A DNA stretch of 32,129 nt from Fimbriimonadaceae bacterium (GCA_025455775.1 JALOLT010000028.1:1-32129), one strand, 5' to 3'. Numbered from the stretch's first letter, positions 21,637 through 30,752 are shown. Numbers and translations are program-made. The notes: a model not told the origin generated them from the sequence alone.

Positions 21637-22539
21637 CTAGTGCCCTTTCTGGTTCATCTCGTGGCGGAGGTCCGGCAGGTTTGGGGCGACTCCTGGCTGA
21701 GGCGGCGCAGAGGAGGGGAGATTTGGTTTAGGTTTTTGGCTCCCATCTGGCCCTGCTTCTGAACCTGCCGCGTAGGGCAGGAGGATCGAAACTCTCCGAT
21801 TGCTGAAATGCAAGGGATCTGTGATGACCCTGGGCTCCCGGCTCCCCTTGCCCCGAACCTCGAGGATTTGGCTTTCTGGCACCCCGTTTTCCATCAGGAG
21901 GATGCGGACGGCGTTGGCGCGATCTGTGGAGAGGCTGATGTTGTCGTAGCCTCCCCGGTTCATGGGGTTTGCGTCTGTGTGGCCGTTGATTTCCATTTGC
22001 CTCTTGCTGAGGGCCAGGATCGGGGCGAGCTGGGCAAACATCTCTTTCGCTTTTGGGCGAACGATGGCACTGCCGAGCTGGAAGAAGGCTTCTCCGCCGC
22101 TCTCGTTTTCGATGAGCTCGATGGCGAGGCCTTTCGAGTTCATTTTGACTTCGAGATCCCCTTTGGCTTGGAGGTTTTGGAGGGTTTCGTCCTCCGAGAT
22201 TGTCTGGGCGATGCGGCCAGCAAGGTCCTGAACCTCTTTGGCGTCGTTCAGGCGTCCTCGGTCGCCGCTTGTGACTCCGCCAGATCCAGGAAGGGGGCTT
22301 TCTTGGGGGAGGATGTTCACTGGGTTGCGCGGGAGGTTCTTATCGAAACCGAGTGGGTCTCGGAAATAGGAGGCGATGTCTTTCTTTTGCTCTTCCGACA
22401 TTCCGAGGATCCACATCACCATAAAGAAAGCCATCATCGCAGTGACGAAGTCGGCATAGGCTACTTTCCAGGCTCCCCCGTGGTGAGCATGGCCGTGGCT
22501 CTTTTTCTTTTTGATGATGATGGGGGTGCCGTCTTGCAT
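21637..22539 (-). CDS. motB: Flagellar motor stator protein MotB
   Basis: This 300-residue protein has a basic, His-rich cytoplasmic start (KKKKSHGHAHHGGAWK) leading into a single membrane helix with the critical proton-binding Asp30 in YADFVTAMMAFFMVMW. The periplasmic OmpA-like peptidoglycan-binding domain shows FFQLGSAIVRPKAKEMF, INGHTDANP and LSTDRANAVRILL (~150-265). A Pro/Ser-rich tail of about 35 residues follows. MotB anchors the stator and conducts ions with MotA. It starts 13 bases after motA, so they form one operon. The conserved Asp with the Ala/Val/Thr/Met-rich helix suggests proton rather than sodium drive, though this is not certain. Confidence 0.96.
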   Translation of the reverse strand: MQDGTPIIIKKKKSHGHAHHGGAWKVAYADFVTAMMAFFMVMWILGMSEEQKKDIASYFRDPLGFDKNLPRNPVNILPQESPLPGSGGVTSGDRGRLNDAKEVQDLAGRIAQTISEDETLQNLQAKGDLEVKMNSKGLAIELIENESGGEAFFQLGSAIVRPKAKEMFAQLAPILALSKRQMEINGHTDANPMNRGGYDNISLSTDRANAVRILLMENGVPESQILEVRGKGSREPRVITDPLHFSNRRVSILLPYAAGSEAGPDGSQKPKPNLPSSAPPQPGVAPNLPDLRHEMNQKGH

Positions 22540-22552
22540 GAGGTCTCGTTAC

Positions 22553-23410
22553 CTAGGCGGCATCCTTTTCTTTCACGGCTGTTTCGAGTTCCGCAAATCC
22601 TGGGCGAATCGACGGCTCGATTTGGCGTCTGGCAAATTCCACGCAGGTGATCGGGGATTCGCCTCTGGCAAAGCTAAAGAGTGCGTGGCGGATGCAGTTC
22701 ATGTACATGCCATTGGAGCCGACTCTGGTGGCAATGGATTTGGCAAGAGGGGCACAGATGCAGTAGCCGACGAAGATTCCCATGAAGGTTCCGACGAGAG
22801 CGGCTGCGACTGATTGGCCAATAACAGAGGCTCCTGCGTCGATCTTGCCCATGGTGATGATGACTCCGAGAACGGCAGCGACGATCCCGACAGCTGGCAT
22901 TGCGTCTCCGACGGTTGTGAGGGCTTCGCTGGGCCTGAGCTCTTCTGTGTGGGCGACCTCGAGGTCGAGCTCCATCATTTCGCTCAGGTCATGGGGGCCA
23001 ACTGCTCCTGTGAGAATGACCTTCATGGTATCGCAGAAGAAGTGGGTAGCGTGGTGGTCGGAAAGGAACGAGGGAAACTTCTTGATGATCTCGCTCTCTT
23101 CCGGCTTTTCGATGTGGCGTTCGAGACCCAACAGGCCTTCCTTTCTGGCGACGCTAAAGAGTTGGTACATCATGCGGAGTAGCTCGATGTACTGCTGCTT
23201 TGCCCTATCTGGTTTGAGCATTGCAAGGATCGCCTTGATCGTTGCCTGGAATGTCTTGATGCCAAAGGAACCCAAGAAGATGCCAAGGGCAGCCCCGATA
23301 ATAATGATGATTTCGGTCGGCTGAATCAGAACCGCGACGTCTCCGTGGTGGAGGATGTACCCCAGCAAGGTGCAGACAATCGCTACGACGATCCCGATGA
23401 TGGCAAACAT
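22553..23410 (-). CDS. motA: Flagellar motor stator protein MotA
   Basis: This 285-residue inner-membrane protein has four membrane helices: ~1-20, ~32-50, ~150-170 and ~185-210 (estimated). Landmarks are IIIIIGAALGIFLGSFG near the second helix and the conserved prolines in GDAMPAVGIVAAVLGVIITM. The cytoplasmic loop (~70-140) is the part that meets the rotor protein FliG in other bacteria. It is the first gene of motA-motB. The ATG lacks a nearby Shine-Dalgarno site, but a strong AGGAGG lies about 33-38 bases upstream with a small hairpin (GAGGG/CCCTC) between them. With FlgM in the same window, this indicates a flagellated organism. Confidence 0.95.
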   Translation of the reverse strand: MFAIIGIVVAIVCTLLGYILHHGDVAVLIQPTEIIIIIGAALGIFLGSFGIKTFQATIKAILAMLKPDRAKQQYIELLRMMYQLFSVARKEGLLGLERHIEKPEESEIIKKFPSFLSDHHATHFFCDTMKVILTGAVGPHDLSEMMELDLEVAHTEELRPSEALTTVGDAMPAVGIVAAVLGVIITMGKIDAGASVIGQSVAAALVGTFMGIFVGYCICAPLAKSIATRVGSNGMYMNCIRHALFSFARGESPITCVEFARRQIEPSIRPGFAELETAVKEKDAA

Positions 23411-23837
23411 GGATGGTTGGTTGGCGAGGGAAACCCTCTGATCCTCCTTTATCTTTGGCTGTTCGTTGGCCTGATCTCAGGGATCACTGGGACATTTCCG
23501 AGTTCGGTGAGGCGAGCCCTGGGTAAATCCTTCGGTGGGAAACTCGGGAAAACTTCGGGAGCCGGACTGGCGGTGCGAGACGTCCTGATGGGTAAGGTTT
23601 TCTTTTTGCCTAAGCAGGCGAACTTCTGGGAGTCGTTGTTTGGGAGAGGTCGGGGGACGGACTCTTCTGATTGATTGGCAAACTTTTGACGTAAGATGAA
23701 GGAAGCTTGGCTGCAATGACAGGCTTGGAGCGAAGCGTTTTTTTAAAATCGGCTCGAAAGCCACTGGCTTATGGATCTGCAACAGAATCCCCGAAAATGA
23801 ATCCCCGACACCCTGAGATAATGACGCAAGAACAAAG
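23411..23837. other. 427-base gap between motA and mutL with no confident gene
   Basis: This holds the divergent promoters of motA and mutL. On the minus strand there is an AGGAGG plus a GAGGG/CCCTC hairpin in the motA leader. On the plus strand an 85-codon frame (TTG 23417 to 23674) encodes one hydrophobic stretch, LLYLWLFVGLISGITGTF, then a basic tail, and is followed by a weak terminator; there is no ribosome binding site. TTGATT and TAAGAT near 23680-23700 form a weak promoter for mutL. Confidence 0.4.
23723..23744 (+). terminator. Weak intrinsic terminator-like hairpin
   Basis: GCTT/AAGC (23723-23736) followed by G and seven T. The stem is only four base pairs, but the T-run is good. 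If real, it implies a plus-strand transcript starting within the motA-mutL gap. Confidence 0.35.
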
Positions 23838-25787
23838 ATGAGCATTGCCCTGACGAGCCCCATTGGTTTTCCGTCGGATCGGCCGACTGTTCAGTTGCTG
23901 GATCCCCATACTGTGAACCAGATCGCAGCGGGGGAGGTCGTGGAGCGTCCGGCAGCAGCCCTGAAGGAGCTTGTGGAGAATGCCTTGGATGCGAAGGCGA
24001 CGGTGGTCGAGATCGACCTATTGGAATCTGGCCGAAAGTTGATTCAGGTTTCAGACAATGGACTTGGAATGGATCGCGAGACAGCTCATCTGGCCCTCTT
24101 GCGCCACGCGACAAGCAAGATCCGTTCGGTGCATGACCTGAACTCCGTTCTGAGTCTCGGCTTTCGCGGCGAGGCCCTTCCTTCGATTGCTTCTGTGAGT
24201 GCTTTGACCCTGAGTAGCGGGCCAGCAGATGGTGCGAGGTCTGTCATTGAGATTGAGGCAGGGGAGATTCTGTCCGAAAGGGCGGAGAGTGGCCCCAGGG
24301 GGACGACGGTTGTGGTGAGGGATCTCTTTCTGAACACTCCTGCCCGTTTGAAGTTTCTCAAGAGTGATGCGACAGAGCTTTCTGCTTGTGTCGAGGTGGT
24401 GAGCAAGCTGGCTCTTGCCACCCCTTGGGTTGTCTTTCGCTTGCGCCATGGCAAGACGACTTTGGTTCAGACGAGTGGGAGTGGAGATCTCGCGACGACG
24501 GTTGGGGAGATTTGGGGCCGTGAAGTGGCGAAGGCTCTGGTTCCTCTCGACCATACAGTGAGTGGGATTCGGATTTTGGGCCTTGTGAGCCCACCTCATT
24601 TTACGAAGCCGACCAGGGCCCAGCAGTGGTTCTTTGTCAATGGCAGGATTGTGAAGAACCGCAGCCTGATGGCGGCACTGGATCAGGCTTACCGCAGCTT
24701 GACCCCGGAAAAGAGGTTTCCCTTGGCAGTTTTGGTGGTGGAGATTGACCCAGCGAGGCTCGATGTCAATGTCAGCCCGACCAAGAGCGAGGTGAAGTTC
24801 CACCAAGAGGGCCTCCTCTTTGACGCTGTGCGGCGGGGGGTCAAGGGGGCTCTTTTGGCTTCGGGAATGGTGCCGACCCTTGAGGCAGTGCAGGTAGCAG
24901 ACGAGGCTCTTCGCCAGGGGCGAGGGACTCCTCCTTTTGGTTTGGAGAGTGTGGCAGGTTCTGGGCCTTCGTCTGCTGGGGGTGGCTCGCTTGGTTTTTC
25001 CGCCTTTGATCCCGGAGCATTTGGCATGGCAGTCGGTCGTCCCTCTGGCCATATCGGTCTCTGGGCTCCTTTGGATTTGCCCCCTGGGCAGGGGGATCGT
25101 GGGTCCAGACCATTCGAAGGCGGATCTCTAGGGACCGGCGAGTTTGGGGCTGAGGCTCGGGTCGGACAGGATGGTGGCAGAGCCTGGGAGGGTCAGAGCC
25201 AGAAAGAGAAATTTCTCGATGGCCTGAGGGTCTTGGGCCAGGTGGATCAAACCTTTATCATCGCGGAGAATCGCAGTGGTTTGCTCGTGATTGACCAGCA
25301 CGTGGCCCACGAGCGGATCTTGTACGAGATGCTGGTTGCAACCAGGGGATCAGGGGCGGTTGAGGTTCAGCACCTTCTTGTTCCAGAGACCCTCCATGTG
25401 GATCGCAGGGCAGGGGAGCTCCTGATGGAGAGGCTGGAGGATCTCGCCGCGGTTGGCTTCGTTTTGGAGCCTTTTGGCGGTGATTCGTTCTTGGTGCGAG
25501 GTCTTCCCGCCGTGAGTCGTGGCAGGCCTCCGCGTGAGGTCTTGAGGGATCTGGTCGACGAGATCGCGGATGGGGCCAGAGGTGATTTAGTCGCAACCCG
25601 TGACGACGTTTACATCATGGCGAGTTGCAAGATGGCGATCAAGGCTGGCGATCGTTTAGGGATGCCAGAGATGGTGAAGCTGCTGGAAGACCTGGCAACC
25701 ACGGAAAATCCCTATCTGTGTCCCCATGGACGCCCGATCACCTTGGTCTTGCCCAAGGGCGATCTTTTTCGCAAGTTCAAGCGGTAA
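23838..25787 (+). CDS. mutL: DNA mismatch repair protein MutL
   Basis: This 649-residue protein contains the GHKL ATPase of MutL: VNQIAAGEVVERP (~27-39), LKELVENALDA (~43-53), VSDNGLGMD (~72-80), LGFRGEALPSIASV (~107-120) and LFLNTPARLKFL (~167-178). A Gly/Pro/Ser-rich linker (~370-455) leads to the C-terminal dimerisation domain. That domain has an endonuclease-like motif (DQHVAHERILYE, consensus DQHAx2Ex4E with Val for Ala) and the zinc-site motif CPHGRP near 629, so nicking activity is likely, as in bacteria lacking MutH. About 20 extra residues precede the usual N-terminus and the start has only a weak ribosome binding site, so the true start may be slightly later. ruvC follows four bases after the stop. 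Confidence 0.95.
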   Translation: MSIALTSPIGFPSDRPTVQLLDPHTVNQIAAGEVVERPAAALKELVENALDAKATVVEIDLLESGRKLIQVSDNGLGMDRETAHLALLRHATSKIRSVHDLNSVLSLGFRGEALPSIASVSALTLSSGPADGARSVIEIEAGEILSERAESGPRGTTVVVRDLFLNTPARLKFLKSDATELSACVEVVSKLALATPWVVFRLRHGKTTLVQTSGSGDLATTVGEIWGREVAKALVPLDHTVSGIRILGLVSPPHFTKPTRAQQWFFVNGRIVKNRSLMAALDQAYRSLTPEKRFPLAVLVVEIDPARLDVNVSPTKSEVKFHQEGLLFDAVRRGVKGALLASGMVPTLEAVQVADEALRQGRGTPPFGLESVAGSGPSSAGGGSLGFSAFDPGAFGMAVGRPSGHIGLWAPLDLPPGQGDRGSRPFEGGSLGTGEFGAEARVGQDGGRAWEGQSQKEKFLDGLRVLGQVDQTFIIAENRSGLLVIDQHVAHERILYEMLVATRGSGAVEVQHLLVPETLHVDRRAGELLMERLEDLAAVGFVLEPFGGDSFLVRGLPAVSRGRPPREVLRDLVDEIADGARGDLVATRDDVYIMASCKMAIKAGDRLGMPEMVKLLEDLATTENPYLCPHGRPITLVLPKGDLFRKFKR

Positions 25788-25791
25788 GGCA

Positions 25792-26292
25792 ATGGTGGTT
25801 CTCGCGATTGACCCGGGACTGGAGAGGGTGGGTTACGCAGTGGTTCGCAAGGAGGGTTCTCGGATGGTGGCCTTGGCGTATGGCCTGATTTCGACTCCGA
25901 AAGGCGAGCTTCCATTGAGACTGGCAAAAATCCGGGCGGAGATGACCCAACTGATCGAGGCTCACCAGCCAAGCGAGATTGCGACGGAGAGGCTCCTTTT
26001 CACAAAGAACACCACAACAGCGATGGATGTGGCGAAGGCATTGGGGGTGGTGCTCGTGACGACAGCGGACAAGGAGCTTCCCTGGCGAGAGTACAGTCCT
26101 CCGGAGATCAAAAGAACCGTTGTAGGAAATGGCAGAGCCGATAAGGCCCAGGTGACCTTTATGGTGACGAAGATCCTCGGTCTGGCTGCCCCTCCCAAGC
26201 CGGACGATGTGGCAGATGCCCTTGCGATTGCCATCACCCACTGCTTGATGAATCAGGGTCAGGGAAGGCTGCCAGGCGCTCCTCGCTCGTGA
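25792..26292 (+). CDS. ruvC: Holliday junction resolvase RuvC
   Basis: This 166-residue nuclease cuts Holliday junctions made during recombination. Start ATG lies four bases after the mutL stop with AAGG just upstream; a longer frame inside mutL (from 25726) has no family similarity. Catalytic acidic residues are Asp7 in AIDPGLERVGYA, Glu66 in IATERLLF, and the Asp pair in KPDDVADALAIAITH (Asp139, Asp142). The family motif GNGRADKAQV is present near 112-121. Length is normal. Operon with mutL is clear. No ruvA or ruvB lies in this window. Confidence 0.96.
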   Translation: MVVLAIDPGLERVGYAVVRKEGSRMVALAYGLISTPKGELPLRLAKIRAEMTQLIEAHQPSEIATERLLFTKNTTTAMDVAKALGVVLVTTADKELPWREYSPPEIKRTVVGNGRADKAQVTFMVTKILGLAAPPKPDDVADALAIAITHCLMNQGQGRLPGAPRS

Positions 26293-26322
26293 GGGGAGCC
26301 AATGGCACGAGAGGCCAGGAAC

Positions 26323-27613
26323 CTAGAGGGTCGCAGAGTCAAGGCGAGATTGGGCTGAGTGGGTTGGTAGCGGAACTGCATCTGGCCAGAGGGGGCGAGT
26401 TTCACGCACGAGTGAGTTCCCAAAGAGGCTTGGCTGGGAGGGCTTGCCACCTGAACCCTGGGCAAGGGCCCAGGGGATAATGCTTGGGAGACGAAGTCCC
26501 TGGCTGAACTCTTCAAAAGTGAGAGGGTCAAAAACGGTTGCCCCCAGGTGGCTGAGCCCTGTCGCCCCCTGGCCCTCCCCTGCAACCAGAAGGACGGAAC
26601 GTAACTTGCGCAGAGCCTCGACTGCCCCATGCCATGTGCCACCCTGGCGGAACCGGGGCTCGATCACGAAGGTGACTTGAGACAAAGCGTAGATGAGGGA
26701 ATTTCGCTCCATCGCCTGGGATGTGGAGAAGCCAGAGGTGGGGCAACACAAGCTGAGAGCCACCACCCCTTGGGCAGGTTGGGGTCGGTGTCTGGTCCCC
26801 CAGGCTAGTCCGTAGGGCCAGATTTCGACCACCGAGACTGGGCTTGCCTCCGCACCAGGGCAAGGCCCAAAACGTTCAGTTTCCGCGGGCCCCAAGGGCA
26901 GACCACCGATCAGCCCCCACTGCCCCCCCGGAAACGAGGATGCACCCGGCTTTGGCGATTGCCCCCCCGAGAGTCCAAGCCACTCTTTCTCCCATTTGCG
27001 AGAGCTGGCGCGAGCCAACGACCCCGATGACGGAGCCGGCTGAGCCCCCCTGGGATGAGGATCTCCCGCCAGGATCCCGCCCAGCAGAACCTGACAAAGC
27101 AGAACCTGACAAAGCAGAACCTGACAAAGCAGAACCTGGCCCAGCAACAGGTTCTGACAAAGCAGCACCAGCTGAAGACAGGCGGAGAGAGCCAAGGCCA
27201 GGGGGCAAGGGGCCAGAGGCCCAAAAAGCAGGAGGAGATCCAGAGCCAAGGCGGGTGAGCCAAGCGGCAGGGTAGGAAACACAGGCAGCTGTCACGACCT
27301 GACCTGTCTCGACGAGGGACAGGCCGTAGGCAAGGAAGCCGGTGCTACAGAGAGACGCTTCTTCCCAGAGGCCATTGCGCCGCAGGAGGCCAGGAACGTC
27401 AGAAAGGGGGACGTCACTTTGCAGCAAAAGGTCGCGCACTTGGGGCCACTTGCGGCGTGGCAACTTCTCGAGGGACTGAAGACTAGAGAGCCCGATGGGC
27501 GGAGCAGCACCTTGGGCAAAAGCCCCCCTGGCATACAGTCCCGCCAATACAGCCCTTGCAGACCACTCCCCTCTCTCCACCTTCTTAGTATACTCCCACT
27601 GCCAAGGCAGCAT
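26323..27613 (-). pseudogene. dprA: DprA-like DNA processing protein split by a frameshift
   Basis: Two overlapping minus-strand frames together encode a DprA-like protein, which loads RecA onto incoming single-stranded DNA in transformation. The N-terminal frame (to 26876) has a helical region, then the Rossmann motifs VIGVVGSRQ and ILVSGGAVGADRW, and stops after ALGARGN. The C-terminal frame (stop at 26323) continues with PTSGFSTSQAMERNSLIYAL and TFVIEPRFRQGGTWHGAVEA, matching the DprA end. A shift by one base within about 26880-26935 is needed; it lies near runs of G and the stop AAC TGA. The middle contains Gly/Ser repeats unusual for DprA. Possibly a real pseudogene, a sequencing error or programmed +1 recoding. 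I set the start at ATG 27613; a GTG at 27637 is the alternative. Confidence 0.75.
27084..27138. repeat. Tandem 15-bp repeat inside the dprA-like gene
   Basis: GCAGAACCTGACAAA occurs three times in perfect tandem (27084-27128), followed by ten bases of a fourth copy. The length is a multiple of three, so copy changes stay in frame. On the minus strand it encodes repeated SALSG units in a Gly/Ser-rich linker. It resembles a slipped-strand-prone microsatellite, not a CRISPR. Confidence 0.9.
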
Positions 27614-27625
27614 TTGGAACTCGCT

Positions 27626-30600
27626 ATGCAAAAGCACTCAGACATCACGACCAACAGGATTCGACAATTTATTGATTTCCAACTCCGGGAGAGGCTCCTG
27701 GGTGACCAGTTCCCCCTTGAGACGAGCTTTTTGCATCAGGCCTGTGGCACAGGAGAAAAGGCCATGGCAGAAACAGCCTGGCAGCAAATCGAGATCGGCT
27801 TCACCTGGGGACCAGCCTACAGTGAAGGTTGGTACAAGGTGACGGGAGTGATTCCGGAAGACTTTGCCGGCAAGACCCTCGTCCTGACCCATCCAAAGTC
27901 AGAGTTCAAGTGGGAAGCCTGGGGCACGGTCGAAGGCACGATCTGGAAGAAGGGAGTCGCGGTGGGGGGTATTGACTTTGGCCACGGGTTCTACCGACTC
28001 GAACCTGGGGCCAAGTCAGTGGATCTGATGATCCAGACCTTTGCCCCAAACAAGGAGACGACCGTTCATCGGCCAGAGGCACCTCGCACAGAAAAGCCGG
28101 CAGAGTTCCCCGGCTTTGTTGTCAAGGTGCTCGATGAGGCGATCTATCCCCTCTTCTTTGACTGCGAGTTTGTCTTTAGCCTGATGCAAGCCCAGCCAAC
28201 GACGGATCCAGCCTTTGCAACCCTTCAAAGGGCTCTCAATGATGTCTGCAACACCTACCGAGAAGGAGACCAAAGGGCGATCGCCAAGTGCCAAAAAATC
28301 CTCCGCGATGCCCAGGACAGCCTCTCGGGAGAGTTCAAGCATGCGATCACCCCAGTTGGTCACGCCCACCTCGACACTGCCTGGCTTTGGCCCCTTTCTG
28401 TCACTCATCTCAAGATGACTCACACGACGAGCATCCAGCTTGACTTGCTGGCGCGCTACCCAGAACATGTCTTTGTTCACACCCAAGCAAGCCAATACGA
28501 GTGGCTGGAAAAGGAACAGCCGAACCTCTTTGCCAGGGTGCAAGAGGCCTCGAAGCAAGGCAGATGGGAAGTGACGGGATCCATGTGGGTCGAGGCAGAC
28601 TGTAACCTGACCGGGAGTGAGAGCATGGTGCGCCAATTTCTCTATGGCCGCCGCTACTTCCAGAAGCACTTCGGGGTGGAAACAGAGGATATGTGGCTGC
28701 CAGACGTTTTTGGCTACTCGGCTGCCCTACCCCAGATCCTCACCAAGTTTGGGATCAAGTACTTCTTGACCCAAAAGATGAGCTGGAACCAAACCAACAA
28801 GATCCCCCACAACACTTTTTGGTGGGTTGGGATCGATGGAAGCCGCGTCTGGACCCACTTCCCTCCGGCTGACACCTACAATGCGAGTTGCACTGCCCAG
28901 GAGATCACGGAAAGTGTGCAGAAGCACCGCGACCACGGTAGGAGCGATAGGTCGCTCTACCTCTATGGATTTGGGGACGGAGGCGGCGGCCCGACCGAAT
29001 TCCACTTGGAACGCCTGCGCCGGGCCAGGCAAGCCCCCCAGATGCCAACGGTTGAGTCAGGCAAGAAGGCCTCTGATTTCTATCGCCGCGCCATGGCGGA
29101 AAGCAACGACCTTCTGAGCTGGGTCGGTGAGCTCTACTTCGAAATGCACAGGGGAACCCTCACCAGCCAAGCTGCCAACAAGCGCAACAACCGCAAGGCA
29201 GAATTCTTGATGAGAGATGCCGAGTGGCTTTGGTGTTTTAGAGACGACTTCAAGCGGTACCCAGCGGCAGAGCTCGAACGACTCTGGAAGGTGATCTTGC
29301 TCAACCAATTCCACGACATCATCCCGGGATCCAGTGTGAGGGAGGTCTACGAGGACAGCAACGAGCAATATGGCGAGCTTCTCGAAACAGCCAACGCCAT
29401 CATCAAGGATTCTGTCGCCCACATCGGCCGCAAACTCAACACAGAGGGAATGAGCCAGCCAGTGGCGATTTTCCACAATTCCCCTCTGTCGAGCGAGGCC
29501 TCCTTGCCGTGGGATCAAGAAGAAGTCCCGAACTCGATCCGCTGTGGCGATGAGAGCTCGCCAGTGCAACTTGTGGAATCCTTTGGCGAACGAAAATTGG
29601 TCTTTTCTGTGCCAAGCGCTGCACTCGGAAGCGTCGCAGTGGCTGATCTCAGCCAAGCCCAGCCAGACCATCGGCCAAGGCTGAAGGCGGCAGCGCGAAA
29701 GCTGGAAAACCACGAAATCGCGGTGAAATTTGACGGTAACGGCAACATCACCTCGATTCAGACTTTGGATGACGAGCCAACCGAGTTCGTCCTGCCTGGT
29801 CAGCTTGCGAACTTGTTCCAGATTCTCGATGACCGTCCTCTCTTTTGGGATGCCTGGGATACAGAGTCCTACGCCCAAGAAACAGCGATCGATCTTGTCA
29901 AGAGCGACAGTTTCGAAGTCGTTGAAAAAGGCCCGGCTAGGGTCGCGGTGGAAATCACAAAGACCTTTGGCAAGAGCAAAATTCGCCAGAGGATCAGCCT
30001 TGGCCCAACTCCTGGAATCAGGTTCGACACGGAGGTTGACTGGCAAGAGGATCACAAGTTCCTTAAAGTGGCTTTCCCGGTCAACGTCAACGCCACCAAG
30101 GCTTCGTTCGAAATCCAATTCGGCCACGTCGAGCGTCCAACTCATAAGAACACTTCGTGGGATGTGGCGCGATTCGAGGTTTGTGCTCAGAAGTGGGCTG
30201 ACGTCAGTGACGGAGGCTATGGCCTTGCCATCCTGAACCAAGGAAAGTACGGCCATGATGTCCAGGGTTCAACCCTGCGACTCTCGCTCCTGCGCTCACC
30301 CAAGGCGCCAGACCCGATCTGTGACCGAGGAGTTCACCGCTTCACCTATGTGGTCTTCCCTCACTTTGACCAGGTCGCCCACAGTGACGTGGTGCGAGCT
30401 GCTTACGCTGTGAACGCTGAGCCCCACGTAGTCCCTCTGGATCCGAGCGAAGGGTCAAAGGTGCAGCTCCCTCCGTTTGTCCACGTTGACTCACGCGATC
30501 TGATGGTAGAAACGGTGAAGAAGGCAGAAGATTCGAATCACCTGGTCGTGAGACTCTACGAAGTTCACAACCGACGGGGAACTGCCACCCTCTCGGTCGC

Positions 30601-30730
30601 CCAAGGAATCAAGCGTGCCTGGAATGTGGACTTGAACGAAATCCACCAGAGCGAAGTGGATGTGGTCGATAGCCAGATCAGTGTCAGCTACAAACCCTTC
30701 GAGATTATCACTCTGATGATCGAGATCTGA
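27626..30730 (+). CDS. GH38 family alpha-mannosidase
   Basis: This 1034-residue protein has no signal peptide, so it is probably cytoplasmic. An N-terminal beta region (~1-240) precedes the GH38 catalytic domain. Landmarks are GHAHLDTAWLWPL (zinc-binding His248 and Asp250), the catalytic nucleophile Asp360 in MWLPDVFGYSAALP, and LNQFHDIIPGSS, which supplies a further metal-binding His. The C-terminal half is the usual beta-sandwich of the family. The architecture resembles MAN2C1-type enzymes. Expected action is hydrolysis of alpha-mannosides from taken-up glycans. Frame back to 27419 overlaps dprA antisense and lacks similarity. The start lies only 12 bases from the opposite-strand dprA start, so promoters overlap its coding region; TATACT at 27589-27594 is a candidate -10. 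Confidence 0.94.
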   Translation: MQKHSDITTNRIRQFIDFQLRERLLGDQFPLETSFLHQACGTGEKAMAETAWQQIEIGFTWGPAYSEGWYKVTGVIPEDFAGKTLVLTHPKSEFKWEAWGTVEGTIWKKGVAVGGIDFGHGFYRLEPGAKSVDLMIQTFAPNKETTVHRPEAPRTEKPAEFPGFVVKVLDEAIYPLFFDCEFVFSLMQAQPTTDPAFATLQRALNDVCNTYREGDQRAIAKCQKILRDAQDSLSGEFKHAITPVGHAHLDTAWLWPLSVTHLKMTHTTSIQLDLLARYPEHVFVHTQASQYEWLEKEQPNLFARVQEASKQGRWEVTGSMWVEADCNLTGSESMVRQFLYGRRYFQKHFGVETEDMWLPDVFGYSAALPQILTKFGIKYFLTQKMSWNQTNKIPHNTFWWVGIDGSRVWTHFPPADTYNASCTAQEITESVQKHRDHGRSDRSLYLYGFGDGGGGPTEFHLERLRRARQAPQMPTVESGKKASDFYRRAMAESNDLLSWVGELYFEMHRGTLTSQAANKRNNRKAEFLMRDAEWLWCFRDDFKRYPAAELERLWKVILLNQFHDIIPGSSVREVYEDSNEQYGELLETANAIIKDSVAHIGRKLNTEGMSQPVAIFHNSPLSSEASLPWDQEEVPNSIRCGDESSPVQLVESFGERKLVFSVPSAALGSVAVADLSQAQPDHRPRLKAAARKLENHEIAVKFDGNGNITSIQTLDDEPTEFVLPGQLANLFQILDDRPLFWDAWDTESYAQETAIDLVKSDSFEVVEKGPARVAVEITKTFGKSKIRQRISLGPTPGIRFDTEVDWQEDHKFLKVAFPVNVNATKASFEIQFGHVERPTHKNTSWDVARFEVCAQKWADVSDGGYGLAILNQGKYGHDVQGSTLRLSLLRSPKAPDPICDRGVHRFTYVVFPHFDQVAHSDVVRAAYAVNAEPHVVPLDPSEGSKVQLPPFVHVDSRDLMVETVKKAEDSNHLVVRLYEVHNRRGTATLSVAQGIKRAWNVDLNEIHQSEVDVVDSQISVSYKPFEIITLMIEI

Positions 30731-30752
30731 ATTTAGTCTTCCATCTGGCTTT

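Noticed and set aside
24051-25052. 333-codon frame opposite mutL
   Set aside because: The composition (many Arg, His, Pro, Gln) is typical of antisense frames in GC-rich genes, and mutL motifs are on the other strand.
27084-27138. Possible CRISPR array
   Set aside because: Direct 15-bp repeats have no spacers, and no cas genes are present.
26844-27275. 143-codon plus-strand frame with repeated EPDKA units
   Set aside because: It is the antisense reading of the 15-bp repeat in dprA; the DprA motifs are on the minus strand.
29057-30256. 399-codon frame opposite the alpha-mannosidase gene
   Set aside because: It lies wholly antisense to a well-supported GH38 gene and shows no motif of its own.
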